From positions 1 to 28,959 of the forward strand of contig CAZVYJ010000036.1 of the NCBI GenBank assembly GCA_964631565.1: DNA of 28,959 nucleotides, in the 5' to 3' direction. This document shows positions 22,892 through 28,959 of this stretch, one piece after another (position 1 is the stretch's first letter; the number at the start of each line of letters is the position of its first letter). The notes beneath the pieces were generated by a model. The model was not told the DNA's origin and made no database searches. It worked only from the letters and a program-made list of their open reading frames with translations. A program made the position numbers and the translations under genes. Source of the stretch: CAZVYJ01 sp964631565 (GTDB lineage: Bacteria > Planctomycetota > Phycisphaerae > SM23-33).

Positions 22892-24499
22892 GTGAGCTAC
22901 TATTGGACTGGCACAATTATCTACTGCCTCGCGATGGTTCTTGTCGGCGTATGGGTCCGCATGAAAGTCCGCCACGAAAAGGGCGAGCAGGCGAATTACG
23001 AGTTCTGGATCGCCCGGCGGCAGCTGCCCGGCTGGCGGCTGGCCGTTTCGCTGACGGCCGGCTGGCTGATGCTCGGCTGGCTGGGGTTCGGCATGAGCCA
23101 GATTTACATGTACGGCGCGACGGCTCTGTGGATTCTGCCGATACCGTGGCTGATTCTCTGCTTCATCATAATTTTCATGGTTCCCTACATCCGCCGCGTC
23201 GCGGCCGTCAGCCTGCCGCAGGGCATCGAGAAGCGCTACGGCAAAAGCGCAAGGGCGATGATAGCCGTCATGTCGTTTCTCGTGTTCGTCGCGTGGACGC
23301 AGGCCGAGCTGTTCATGGGCGGCAAACTCATGTCGCCGCTGCTCGATATACCGCCGTGGGCCTGCATGGTGCTGCTTATCGCGCCGATTATCATCTACAT
23401 GTACCTCGGCGGCTTCCGCGCAAACGTCGCCACGGACGTCGTGCAATTTTTCATCATGGTTCCGTTCATGATAATCCTGGCCGTGGTCGCCCTGCGCGAA
23501 GCAAGCGCCGCCTCGAGCGGCCGCATACTCGACGCGCTGCAAACATCCGCACCGCCGTGGTCAGGCCCCGGCGAGGCCCTCAACCCGTGGTTCCTGGGGT
23601 TCATGTTCCCGCTGGTGCTGCTGGTAGGGTACCTGCCCGGCTGGATGATGGAGCAGGACCTTGTGCTTCGCATCCAGGCCGCCCGCAGCACGCGCGAGGC
23701 ACGCAGGGCGTCCGTCCTGGGGCTGGTGCTTATCGGCACGTTCGTCATTGTGCTGCCGTCGATAATCGCATTCTGCGCGATAGTGATTTACCCGCCGCAG
23801 AACGGCTCGCCCGACCCGGCCGTCGGCGAGAATGCGTACAACATTCTGTCAGCCCTCATACAGAGGCTGCCGATGTGGCTGTCGGTGTTCATGCTTGTGG
23901 GCATCGTCGCATGCCAGATGTCCACGGTGGACACGTTCACGAACGTCTCGGCACTTGCGCTGGCCTACGACCTCATCGAGCCGGCCATGCACAGGCAAGG
24001 GCGGTTTTCGCCCGCGGCACGGCTGCACCTTGCCAGGGGCGTGTCAGTGCTCGTGCTGCTGATTTCGCTTGCCTGCGCGATCATCAGCAATTCGCTGCAG
24101 GACGTTTACTACATCTCATCCGGCGTGCTGTCAGCGTGCGTGGCCGTCCCGGCGATTTTCGTGTTCTGGAAGCGCACGACGCTTTCGGCGGTGCTGACAT
24201 CAGCCTGCCTGGGCTTCGCCGGGACAGTCGGCGGGTTCATATTTGAGTATCACTATCTTCAGGCCGCCGATCCCGCGTTGCCGCACTACTACACCGACAT
24301 GCTGCCGGCGTTTCTTGTGGGAGCGTACGGGTATATTTACGTGGCTGCCGGCGTAGTGCTTTCGCTTGTGAGCATCATAGTGGTGAGCCTCGTTACAGGC
24401 CCGGCGACGGTGAAGCAGCTTGCCGCGCTTCAGCCTCAGCCGGTTGAGGAATACGAGCGGTTCGTTGCCGACACCGCTCCGCCCGGCTCGTTGGAATAA
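22892..24499 (+). CDS. Sodium:solute symporter family transporter
   Basis: A 535-residue integral membrane protein of the SSS (SLC5-like) family with about 13 hydrophobic segments. The first helix is YYWTGTIIYCLAMVLVGVWV, followed by the cytoplasmic NYEFWIARRQLPGW segment and LTAGWLMLGWLGFGMSQIYMYG, the typical N-terminal signature. Later parts include IIIYMYLGGFRANVATDVVQFFIM and the MLVGIVACQMSTVDTFTNVSALALAYDL region, where Na+ site residues are normally found. The start is GTG at 22892 with GGGAG eight bases upstream. The substrate cannot be read from sequence; nearby glycosidases suggest a sugar or sugar acid. It is followed by a separate small transcription unit. Confidence 0.85.
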   Translation: MSYYWTGTIIYCLAMVLVGVWVRMKVRHEKGEQANYEFWIARRQLPGWRLAVSLTAGWLMLGWLGFGMSQIYMYGATALWILPIPWLILCFIIIFMVPYIRRVAAVSLPQGIEKRYGKSARAMIAVMSFLVFVAWTQAELFMGGKLMSPLLDIPPWACMVLLIAPIIIYMYLGGFRANVATDVVQFFIMVPFMIILAVVALREASAASSGRILDALQTSAPPWSGPGEALNPWFLGFMFPLVLLVGYLPGWMMEQDLVLRIQAARSTREARRASVLGLVLIGTFVIVLPSIIAFCAIVIYPPQNGSPDPAVGENAYNILSALIQRLPMWLSVFMLVGIVACQMSTVDTFTNVSALALAYDLIEPAMHRQGRFSPAARLHLARGVSVLVLLISLACAIISNSLQDVYYISSGVLSACVAVPAIFVFWKRTTLSAVLTSACLGFAGTVGGFIFEYHYLQAADPALPHYYTDMLPAFLVGAYGYIYVAAGVVLSLVSIIVVSLVTGPATVKQLAALQPQPVEEYERFVADTAPPGSLE

Positions 24500-24507
24500 C
24501 CTGAAAA

Positions 24508-24549
24508 ATTGTCGAACATATTTGACAATGCCGACGGGTTGAGTATTAT
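24508..24549 (+). promoter_or_regulatory. Strong promoter with overlapping operator-like palindrome
   Basis: TTGACA (24522-24527) and TATTAT (24544-24549) are spaced by 16 bases, a perfect -35 and a five-of-six -10. The -35 lies in an imperfect palindrome (24508-24529, ATTGTC...GACAAT, 9 of 11 positions symmetric), a probable repressor or activator site. Confidence 0.65.
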
Positions 24550-24610
24550 AAGACACGCAGTTATTGGATTTGTATCGGACCAGGTCATTAACCATTTAAG
24601 GAGACGCACG

Positions 24611-24670
24611 ATGCATAGCAGGAAGTTTGATAGTGTCGGCATGTCGCGCCTCCGGTGGGCCGCGGTCTGA
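24611..24670 (+). CDS. 19-residue peptide ORF, leader peptide or microprotein
   Basis: ATG at 24611 preceded by AAGGAG (24598-24603) eight bases upstream, and a TGA at 24668-24670. The peptide is basic (three Arg, one Lys, one His) with one Trp near the end. It sits between a strong promoter and a Rho-independent terminator, so the whole transcript would be roughly 180 bases with no larger gene. I recognise no family. It may be a regulatory leader peptide, an independent microprotein, or part of a small RNA that merely carries a start codon; the ideal ribosome site favours translation. Confidence 0.45.
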   Translation: MHSRKFDSVGMSRLRWAAV

Positions 24671-24680
24671 TTCAGCAGCG

Positions 24681-24694
24681 TTTTTCGCGAAAAA
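24681..24694. other. Perfect 14-base palindrome in the small transcript
   Basis: TTTTTCGCGAAAAA lies 10 bases after the peptide stop. In RNA it could form a short hairpin that is an alternative to the terminator region. Confidence 0.35.
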
Positions 24695-24712
24695 TTTCTG
24701 ACTGATTTGAAG

Positions 24713-24738
24713 GCCGCTTTTTCGGAGCGGCTTTTTTT
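24713..24738 (+). terminator. Rho-independent terminator of the small transcript
   Basis: GCCGCT and AGCGGC pair around a seven-base loop, followed by seven T on the plus strand. Confidence 0.75.
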
Positions 24739-24818
24739 ATCTGATTCCAACTCCAGCCGCCTTCCACCTCGCGCGACAGTGACTTTCTTTAAGAGCACCT
24801 GACAAAAAGAAACAGCCT

Positions 24819-24908
24819 GAACCACGGAGAACACAAAGAGCACAGAAAATACAGTAGCTTGAAGTTTTTTGCGTGTTTACTTCGTGTCCTCCGTGAACGC
24901 TGTGGTTC
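24819..24908. repeat. Imperfect inverted repeat of the ACCACGGAGAACAC type
   Basis: The left arm 24819-24838 (GAACCACGGAGAACACAAAG) is mirrored by 24880-24908 (CTTCGTGTCCTCCGTGAAC, then GCTGTGGTTC), with a small insertion in the right arm. Sequences of this type recur between genes in several bacterial lineages, probably as non-autonomous repeats. Confidence 0.5.
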
Positions 24909-25020
24909 ATTTTGTTATGGGTTCCAATTTAACTTTCTGAATTTCGCGTTTCCGTGTCTTCCATTGTTTTATCACGGGCGCCGCTGTGCCCGTTGCGTTC
25001 ATTTACGAAAGGACCGTTTT

Positions 25021-25353
25021 ATGTCGGTTGCGAAATACAAAAACCGGACCGTTGTCCGCGGCTTTGCCGAGAGCATCGCCCGGACGGGAGATGATGAAAT
25101 GAAAAATCCATTTTCTGGAGATAAACGTGAAGAAGCATTCAGGACGGAACGATTTTCCGGACCAGCCGCCCCTCAGGGGCGCCTTCATCTGCGAGCACTG
25201 CCGCCGGACTGTACCGACAGTCGCAGACGGGACGGAGCATCGCAACCATTGTCCCGCATGCCTGTGGAGCCTGCACGTGGACATACGTCCCGGCGACCGC
25301 AGGGCGGGCTGCAAAGGCGGCATGGAGCCGCTGGCTATCTGGGTGCGGCGTGA
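25021..25353 (+). CDS. Upstream frame with good start, overlaps RNHCP gene; doubtful
   Basis: ATG at 25021 has AAAGGA eight bases upstream, better than most starts here. The first ~40 residues (MSVAKYKNRTVVRGFAESIA, then acidic and basic residues) look natural, but after about residue 45 the frame becomes an arginine/proline-rich shadow of the RNHCP gene, which uses a different frame. Either a short peptide is coupled to RNHCP, or a frameshift separates an N-terminal extension from the RNHCP domain. RNHCP proteins normally start close to their zinc motif, so an extension is not required. Confidence 0.3.
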   Translation: MSVAKYKNRTVVRGFAESIARTGDDEMKNPFSGDKREEAFRTERFSGPAAPQGRLHLRALPPDCTDSRRRDGASQPLSRMPVEPARGHTSRRPQGGLQRRHGAAGYLGAA

Positions 25354-25516
25354 CGGCGAGTGGGCCATCATCCACCGCTGCACACGCTGCGGCGCGATAC
25401 GGATAAACCGCATCGCAGGCGACGACAGCGAGCTGGCCCTTATGTCGCTGGCGGTCAGGCCGCTGGCTCAGCCGCCGTTCCCGCTGGACCGCCTGGCATC
25501 CGGACAGGGCTGGTGA
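25127..25516 (+). CDS. RNHCP-domain zinc-binding protein
   Basis: A 129-residue protein with the diagnostic core: FICEHCRRTVP (CxxC), HRNHCPACLWSLHVDIRPGDR (the RNHCP motif with CxxC), CKGGMEPLAIWV, and HRCTRCGAIRINRIAGDD. Six or more cysteines form zinc ribbons. The family (PF12647) is small and has no established role. The start is GTG at 25127 with GGAG six bases upstream; the domain begins about residue 20. A plus-strand terminator follows at 25547-25583. The gene converges on the AraC-type regulator. Confidence 0.88.
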   Translation: MKKHSGRNDFPDQPPLRGAFICEHCRRTVPTVADGTEHRNHCPACLWSLHVDIRPGDRRAGCKGGMEPLAIWVRRDGEWAIIHRCTRCGAIRINRIAGDDSELALMSLAVRPLAQPPFPLDRLASGQGW

Positions 25517-25546
25517 TGACGAGGCGAAGTAAGCAGTAATGTGCAG

Positions 25547-25583
25547 CCGGGCGGTGTTGGGGGCGCCGCCCGGTTGATTTTTT
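25547..25583 (+). terminator. Terminator after the RNHCP gene
   Basis: CCGGGCGG (25547-25554) pairs with CCGCCCGG (25566-25573) around an 11-base loop and is followed by TTGATTTTTT. The minus-strand gene's stop at 25582 lies at its edge. Confidence 0.7.
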
Positions 25584-26409
25584 AGTGGAGATTACGCCGG
25601 ACCGGCTGCTTTATCTCTGCCCGGACTGACGTTTGACTGCGGCGACTGGTTCCGCTTCGCCACGCCGACGGCGAGCAGCCGGCATAGCTGGCGAATTGCG
25701 TCGCAAAATGCTGGGAAGAGCACCATCCCAGCTCGATGGCTACGGCGGTTACCGGCATCTGAGTGTCTGCGAGCAGGCGCTTGGCCTCCTCCATCTTTGC
25801 CTTCAACTGGTACTGCTTCGGCGAGAGGCCGAAGACGGCGGCGAAGTGCCTCGATACCTGCCTGTAGCTCAGAGGCATGGATTTCAGAATGTCCCGCGGC
25901 GTCCGTGTGGTGTAAAGCGTGGCGTCCAGAAGCTGCCTGGCCGACTCGGCCCACCAGCGGGGCGAGCGACGCCCGGCCATGTCGGCCGATTTCTGCGAAA
26001 GGCCGACCGCCTCCCATGCCATTGCCCGGCCGAGGCCTTCCAGGACAGCCGCAGCTTCCACGCCGCCGGTCGCAAGCTGCTTGCTCATCAACTTCGCCAG
26101 CGACATTATCTCGGCGCTGGCGGCGACGGCCTCAGCCGGCCCGATGAATTCTCTCGGCAGCTTGCCCTTGGCGATAAAACATACACCATGATATCCGGAG
26201 CCTCTGCATGAAAGCCTGAAGCTGCTGCCTTGCCTCAGCAGCAGTACGCCGCCTTGTGAAACGCTTTGTCGCTCGTATCGGCTTTCAAAATACACGGTTC
26301 CGCCGCTTACGTATATCACCTGAAACTGCTCATAACCGGCCGACTCGAAGCTGTAGCCGGGCGGCTGAAGCTTCTGGCCGACGTTGATGTCATATTGCGT
26401 ATGTCTCAT
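25582..26409 (-). CDS. AraC-family transcriptional regulator
   Basis: A 275-residue regulator. The N-terminal half has an AraC-type cupin-like sensor pattern (YEQFQVIYVSGGTVYFESRYERQSVSQGGVLLLRQGSSFRLSC). The C-terminal DNA-binding domain (about residues 165-255) contains two helix-turn-helices: TPRDILKSMPLSYRQVSRHFAAVFGLSPKQYQLKAKMEEAKRLLADTQMPVTAVAIELGWCSSQHFATQFASYAGCSPSAW. The family senses sugars or metabolites and activates neighbouring catabolic genes. The divergent UroD-like gene and nearby GH130 are the obvious candidate targets. The start codon at 26409 has no ribosome site; it lies two bases from the predicted transcription start, suggesting a leaderless mRNA. Confidence 0.88.
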   Translation of the reverse strand: MRHTQYDINVGQKLQPPGYSFESAGYEQFQVIYVSGGTVYFESRYERQSVSQGGVLLLRQGSSFRLSCRGSGYHGVCFIAKGKLPREFIGPAEAVAASAEIMSLAKLMSKQLATGGVEAAAVLEGLGRAMAWEAVGLSQKSADMAGRRSPRWWAESARQLLDATLYTTRTPRDILKSMPLSYRQVSRHFAAVFGLSPKQYQLKAKMEEAKRLLADTQMPVTAVAIELGWCSSQHFATQFASYAGCSPSAWRSGTSRRSQTSVRAEIKQPVRRNLH

Positions 26410-26417
26410 TTACGAAC

Positions 26418-26447
26418 ATTATATGTCCCATATGCGGAAGCAGTCAA
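26418..26447 (-). promoter_or_regulatory. Near-consensus promoter of the AraC gene, leaderless
   Basis: Read on the minus strand: TTGACT (26447-26442), an 18-base spacer, then TATAAT (26423-26418), a perfect -10. Transcription should start around 26411, essentially at the ATG (26409). The inverted repeat ATATG-TCC-CATAT (26421-26433) overlaps the -10 and spacer and could be the autoregulatory site. Confidence 0.65.
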
Positions 26448-26473
26448 TGCGCCGCCGGCCGTAGAATGACCAA

Positions 26474-26599
26474 AAGCTGTTTCAAAACACCTGTTGTGCA
26501 AGTTAAGGGTGCCACGGCCCCTCAGAGCCGTGTTCGTTAAATGCGGTACACGGGTTGCGAGCAACCCGTGGCACCCCCAAAATGGTTTTGAAACAGCTT
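26474..26599. repeat. MITE-like element with nested inverted repeats
   Basis: Terminal arms AAGCTGTTTCAAAAC (26474-26488) and GTTTTGAAACAGCTT (26585-26599) are perfect complements. Inside, GGGTGCCACGG (26507-26517) pairs with CCGTGGCACCC (26566-26576). Two internal hairpins are CACGGC/GCCGTG (26513-26532) and CACGGGTTGC/GCAACCCGTG (26549-26570). No ORF is inside. The size of about 126 bases, the terminal repeats and the lack of coding sequence suit a non-autonomous miniature element. Confidence 0.7.
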
Positions 26600-26644
26600 C
26601 TGAGGAACTGACGGCGATATTTCAGAGAACTTCGGAGTTGAATT

Positions 26645-27769
26645 ATGACGCCAAGGCAGCGGTACATTGAGACGTTGACATTCGGCCGGCCGGACAGAAT
26701 CCCGTTCGAGCCGGGATCGCCCAGACAATCCACTATCGAGAGGTGGCGGACCGAGGGGCTGGCCGAGAGCGCCGACTGGAAGCGGCAATTGTGCGAACAG
26801 CTCGGCCTGGATGCGTCCGCATTCGCCGAGAGTGTTTCCGTGGACGCCGCCTTCCGCATGATTCCGCAATTCGAGGAAAAAATCCTGGAGCATCGCGACG
26901 GGCATTACGTGGTGCAGGACTGGAAGGGCAACATCTGCGAGATATCCGACAAGTTCGACGTGTCTTATCTTCGCGAGCCGGTCGATTTCGTCACGCGACG
27001 CTGGATAAAGTGCCCCGTCGAAACCCGCGACGACTGGGAGCGGATGAAGCTGCGATACGGTATCGATTCCCCGGGTCGCTTTGCGGAGAATTTCGCCGAG
27101 CAGTGCACGAAGCTGGGCGAACGGAGCAGCGTGCTTGGTATCGGTTTTCCCGGCCCGTTCTGGCAGATGCGCGAGTGGTGCGGCTTCGAGGGACTCTGCA
27201 TCATGATGGTCGAGTCGCCCGACCTTGTGGACGAGATGGCCGCCTTCTGGACCGACTTCGTCGCGGCCATGCTGGACAGGATTTTGCAGCACATCACGCC
27301 GGATGTCGTCGGCATATGCGAAGACATGGCCTATAAGGCCAAGGCGATGATCTCGCCCGACATGACGCGGCGTTTCTGCATGCCCAGCTACAGGCGGTGG
27401 TGCGGGCGGCTCCGCTCGGCCGGCGTGCCGATTATCGACATGGACAGCGACGGCTGCGTCGAGGAGCTGATACCGCTGTGGATCGAGGCCGGCATAAACG
27501 TGTGCGACCCGCTGGAGGTTGCGGCCCACAACGACATCAACGAATATCGCCGCCGGTTCGGTAAGTCGATGGCGTATCGACAGGGCGTCGACAAGCGTGC
27601 GATAGCGAAGGGCGGTGGGGCGATTCGAGAGGAACTCAGGCGGCTCGAGCCGGTCGTTGAGAGCGGCGGCTTCATTCCCGGCTGCGACCACGGCGTGCCG
27701 GCGGATGTATCCTGGCCGGCGTTCGTCGACTACGCCGCGCTGCTGGCGAAAATGACCGGCTGGCTGTAA
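26645..27769 (+). CDS. Uroporphyrinogen decarboxylase-like (UroD) family protein
   Basis: A 374-residue protein of the UroD/corrinoid methyltransferase superfamily. It opens with MTPRQRYIETLTFGRPDRIPFEPG, the usual UroD-like N-terminus. Further family segments include ADWKRQL, WGNICEISDK-type strands (VVQDWKGNICE), the central GIGFPGPFWQMREWCGFEGLCIMMVESPDLV, MDSDGCVEELIPLWIEAGINVCDPLEVAAHNDI and the final GGFIPGCDHGVPADVSWPAFVDYAALL. The true heme enzyme hemE has RQAGRYLPEY near its start, which is absent, so this is a paralogue, probably a methyltransferase or an enzyme of unknown substrate. Such paralogues are abundant in planctomycetes near sugar genes. GGAG lies seven bases before the ATG. 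Confidence 0.85.
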   Translation: MTPRQRYIETLTFGRPDRIPFEPGSPRQSTIERWRTEGLAESADWKRQLCEQLGLDASAFAESVSVDAAFRMIPQFEEKILEHRDGHYVVQDWKGNICEISDKFDVSYLREPVDFVTRRWIKCPVETRDDWERMKLRYGIDSPGRFAENFAEQCTKLGERSSVLGIGFPGPFWQMREWCGFEGLCIMMVESPDLVDEMAAFWTDFVAAMLDRILQHITPDVVGICEDMAYKAKAMISPDMTRRFCMPSYRRWCGRLRSAGVPIIDMDSDGCVEELIPLWIEAGINVCDPLEVAAHNDINEYRRRFGKSMAYRQGVDKRAIAKGGGAIREELRRLEPVVESGGFIPGCDHGVPADVSWPAFVDYAALLAKMTGWL

Positions 27770-27807
27770 CCGGGGACCATGTTTCCAGCTGCGGGCCTTT
27801 GAAACGG

Positions 27808-27837
27808 TTGCCGACTGCGCTGCAGTAGCGGTAGAAT
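27808..27837 (+). promoter_or_regulatory. Promoter of the GH130 gene
   Basis: TTGCCG and TAGAAT are separated by 18 bases, with GCTGCAGT at spacer positions 6-13, matching the RhuM promoter at 21620-21649. The -10 ends 23 bases before the ATG, and GGAG lies just upstream of it. Confidence 0.55.
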
Positions 27838-27860
27838 GCACGCAGACGACTGGAGCGTGC

Positions 27861-28895
27861 ATGAAACGACTTGCAGCCAATCCTCTGCTTACGCCGAACG
27901 ATGTGAAGCCCACGCGGCCGGACCTGCGGATACTCTGCACGCTCAACCCGGCGGCCGTCAGAATCGGCGGCGAAACGCTGCTGCTCGTCCGCGTCGGCGA
28001 GAGCGCGCCGCAGGAAGACGACGCCGTCGCCGTGCTGTACTACGACACCGCCGCTGGTGAGCCAGCCGTCAAACATATTCCCAAAGACGACCCGGACCTC
28101 GACATCCGCGACCCGCGCAAGATTCTGTATCGCGGCAAGATGCTGCTTACCAGCATGTCGCACCTGCGGGTCGCGCGAAGCAGCGACGGCGAGTGTTTCA
28201 CGTTCGACCCGGCCCCGGCGATATATCCGGCCACGCCTTACGAGGCGTTCGGCTGCGAGGACGCGCGGATAACGCTCATCGACGGGCGGTACTACATCGC
28301 CTACACAGCCGTCAGCGAAATGGGCGTGGCGGTTGCGCTGGCCTCCACGGAAAATTTCCGCACGTTCAAGAGGCACGGCATTATCCTGCCGCCGTACAAC
28401 AAGGACGTCGCGATTTTCCCGCGGAAGGTCCGCGGCATGTATGTCTGCAGGCATCGGCCTTACCTGAGCGAGTTCAACGACGCGTGCATCTGGACGGCGT
28501 ATTCGCCGGACCTGCTTAGCTGGGGGCGGCATGAGATGACACTCACGCCGTCGCCCGGCTGGGAGTCGCAACGCGTCGGCTGCGGCGCACCGCCGATAGA
28601 AACCGACGAAGGCTGGCTGGAAATCTACCATGCCTGCGGGCCGGACGGCTATGCGCTGGGGGCCATGCTCAGCGAGCTGGAGCATCCCGAGCGAATCATC
28701 ACGCGCAGCACGCAGCCGGTGCTGAAGCCGCAGGCCGACTACGAATTGACCGGCGTTTTCAACAACGTGGTGTTCTGCAACGGTCTGGTCGCGGATGACG
28801 ACGGGACGATTACGATTTACTACGGGGCGGCCGATACCATCTGCGCCGCAGCCGTCACGAGCATCGACGAAATGCTCGCCGCGGCGAAGAAATAA
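27861..28895 (+). CDS. GH130 family glycoside phosphorylase-like protein
   Basis: A 344-residue protein with the five-bladed beta-propeller pattern of glycoside hydrolase family 130. Key motifs are NPLLTPNDV at the start, NPAAVRIGGETLLLVRV, the catalytic Asp134 in FGCEDARI, DKDVAIFPRKVRGMYVCRHRP-type (NKDVAIFPRK) and GCGAPPIETDEGWLEIYHAC in blade four. Known members phosphorolyse beta-1,4- or beta-1,2-mannosides, releasing mannose 1-phosphate; some only hydrolyse. The mannoside substrate here is predicted by family only. No signal peptide, so cytoplasmic. It has GGAG before the ATG and its own promoter. It may receive oligosaccharides imported from extracellular degradation. Confidence 0.88.
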   Translation: MKRLAANPLLTPNDVKPTRPDLRILCTLNPAAVRIGGETLLLVRVGESAPQEDDAVAVLYYDTAAGEPAVKHIPKDDPDLDIRDPRKILYRGKMLLTSMSHLRVARSSDGECFTFDPAPAIYPATPYEAFGCEDARITLIDGRYYIAYTAVSEMGVAVALASTENFRTFKRHGIILPPYNKDVAIFPRKVRGMYVCRHRPYLSEFNDACIWTAYSPDLLSWGRHEMTLTPSPGWESQRVGCGAPPIETDEGWLEIYHACGPDGYALGAMLSELEHPERIITRSTQPVLKPQADYELTGVFNNVVFCNGLVADDDGTITIYYGAADTICAAAVTSIDEMLAAAKK

Positions 28896-28959
28896 ACATC
28901 GAATCCGCGAGCGCAAGGACATTATGCACTAAGCCTCCCCAAGTACGTATCTCTTGCGA
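28896..28959. other. End of window, nothing recognised
   Basis: 64 bases after the GH130 stop with no visible gene or terminator. Confidence 0.4.

Larger units (their letters stand above)
24500..25020. other. Intergenic region with a compact small transcript and an inverted repeat
   Basis: The left half holds the promoter, 19-codon ORF and terminator described separately. The right half holds an imperfect inverted repeat (24819-24908) and the ribosome site of the next frame. No longer gene is supported. Confidence 0.6.

Noticed and set aside
22903..24246. A 447-residue ORF in another frame of the symporter gene
   Set aside because: Arginine/histidine-rich shadow with no membrane pattern; the overlapping GTG-start symporter frame is clear.
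1..28959. CRISPR arrays, tRNA or rRNA genes
   Set aside because: No regularly spaced direct repeats or conserved rRNA stretches were seen on reading; tRNAs cannot be excluded without a covariance search.

Overview
The window looks like a chromosomal segment of a Gram-negative, GC-rich bacterium, most likely a Planctomycetota member (Phycisphaerae-like). This is inferred from LPS-pathway genes (gmhA, lptB), an oversized signal peptidase I with inserted domains, an ECF sigma/anti-sigma/STN-domain operon, and several carbohydrate-utilisation families common in that phylum (DUF2961/GH172, GH42-like/GHL6, GH130, UroD-like). No rRNA, tRNA or CRISPR array was recognised.

Positions 1-6110 are the 3' part of a DISARM anti-phage operon: drmA (helicase, cut by the left edge), drmB (DUF1998) and drmC (phospholipase D fold), joined by overlapping stop/start codons. 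Two small genes follow in the same coupled layout: a short ORF with an uncertain start, and a 214-residue protein with an apparent OB-fold and a cysteine-rich domain. An opposing HTH gene (6107-6679) ends tail-to-tail with the operon, and its start codon overlaps the start of gmhA, which marks the likely island border.

Positions 6678-14547 are mostly housekeeping: gmhA, pyrE (opposite strand), a giant lepB, lptB, a conserved protein of the deoxyhypusine-synthase-like superfamily, then an ECF sigma factor, its membrane anti-sigma factor and a secreted STN-domain protein. The lepB-lptB gap holds two exact DnaA-box matches.

Positions 14684-20202 are a minus-strand operon of a GH42-like/GHL6 protein, a calcineurin-like phosphoesterase and a DUF2961/GH172 lipoprotein-like enzyme. 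A REP-like hairpin pair that also acts as a terminator closes it off from the sigma operon.

Positions 20645-22739 are a lower-GC accessory trio: a small membrane protein, a coiled-coil/zinc-ribbon protein and a RhuM-family protein. After it come a sodium:solute symporter, a very compact transcription unit encoding a 19-residue peptide (24508-24738), and an RNHCP-domain zinc protein. An AraC-type regulator follows whose predicted transcript is leaderless, then a MITE-like inverted repeat, a UroD-like protein and a GH130 glycoside phosphorylase. The RhuM and GH130 genes share a nearly superimposable promoter motif (TTGCCG-N18-TAGAAT with a common 8-base core in the spacer).
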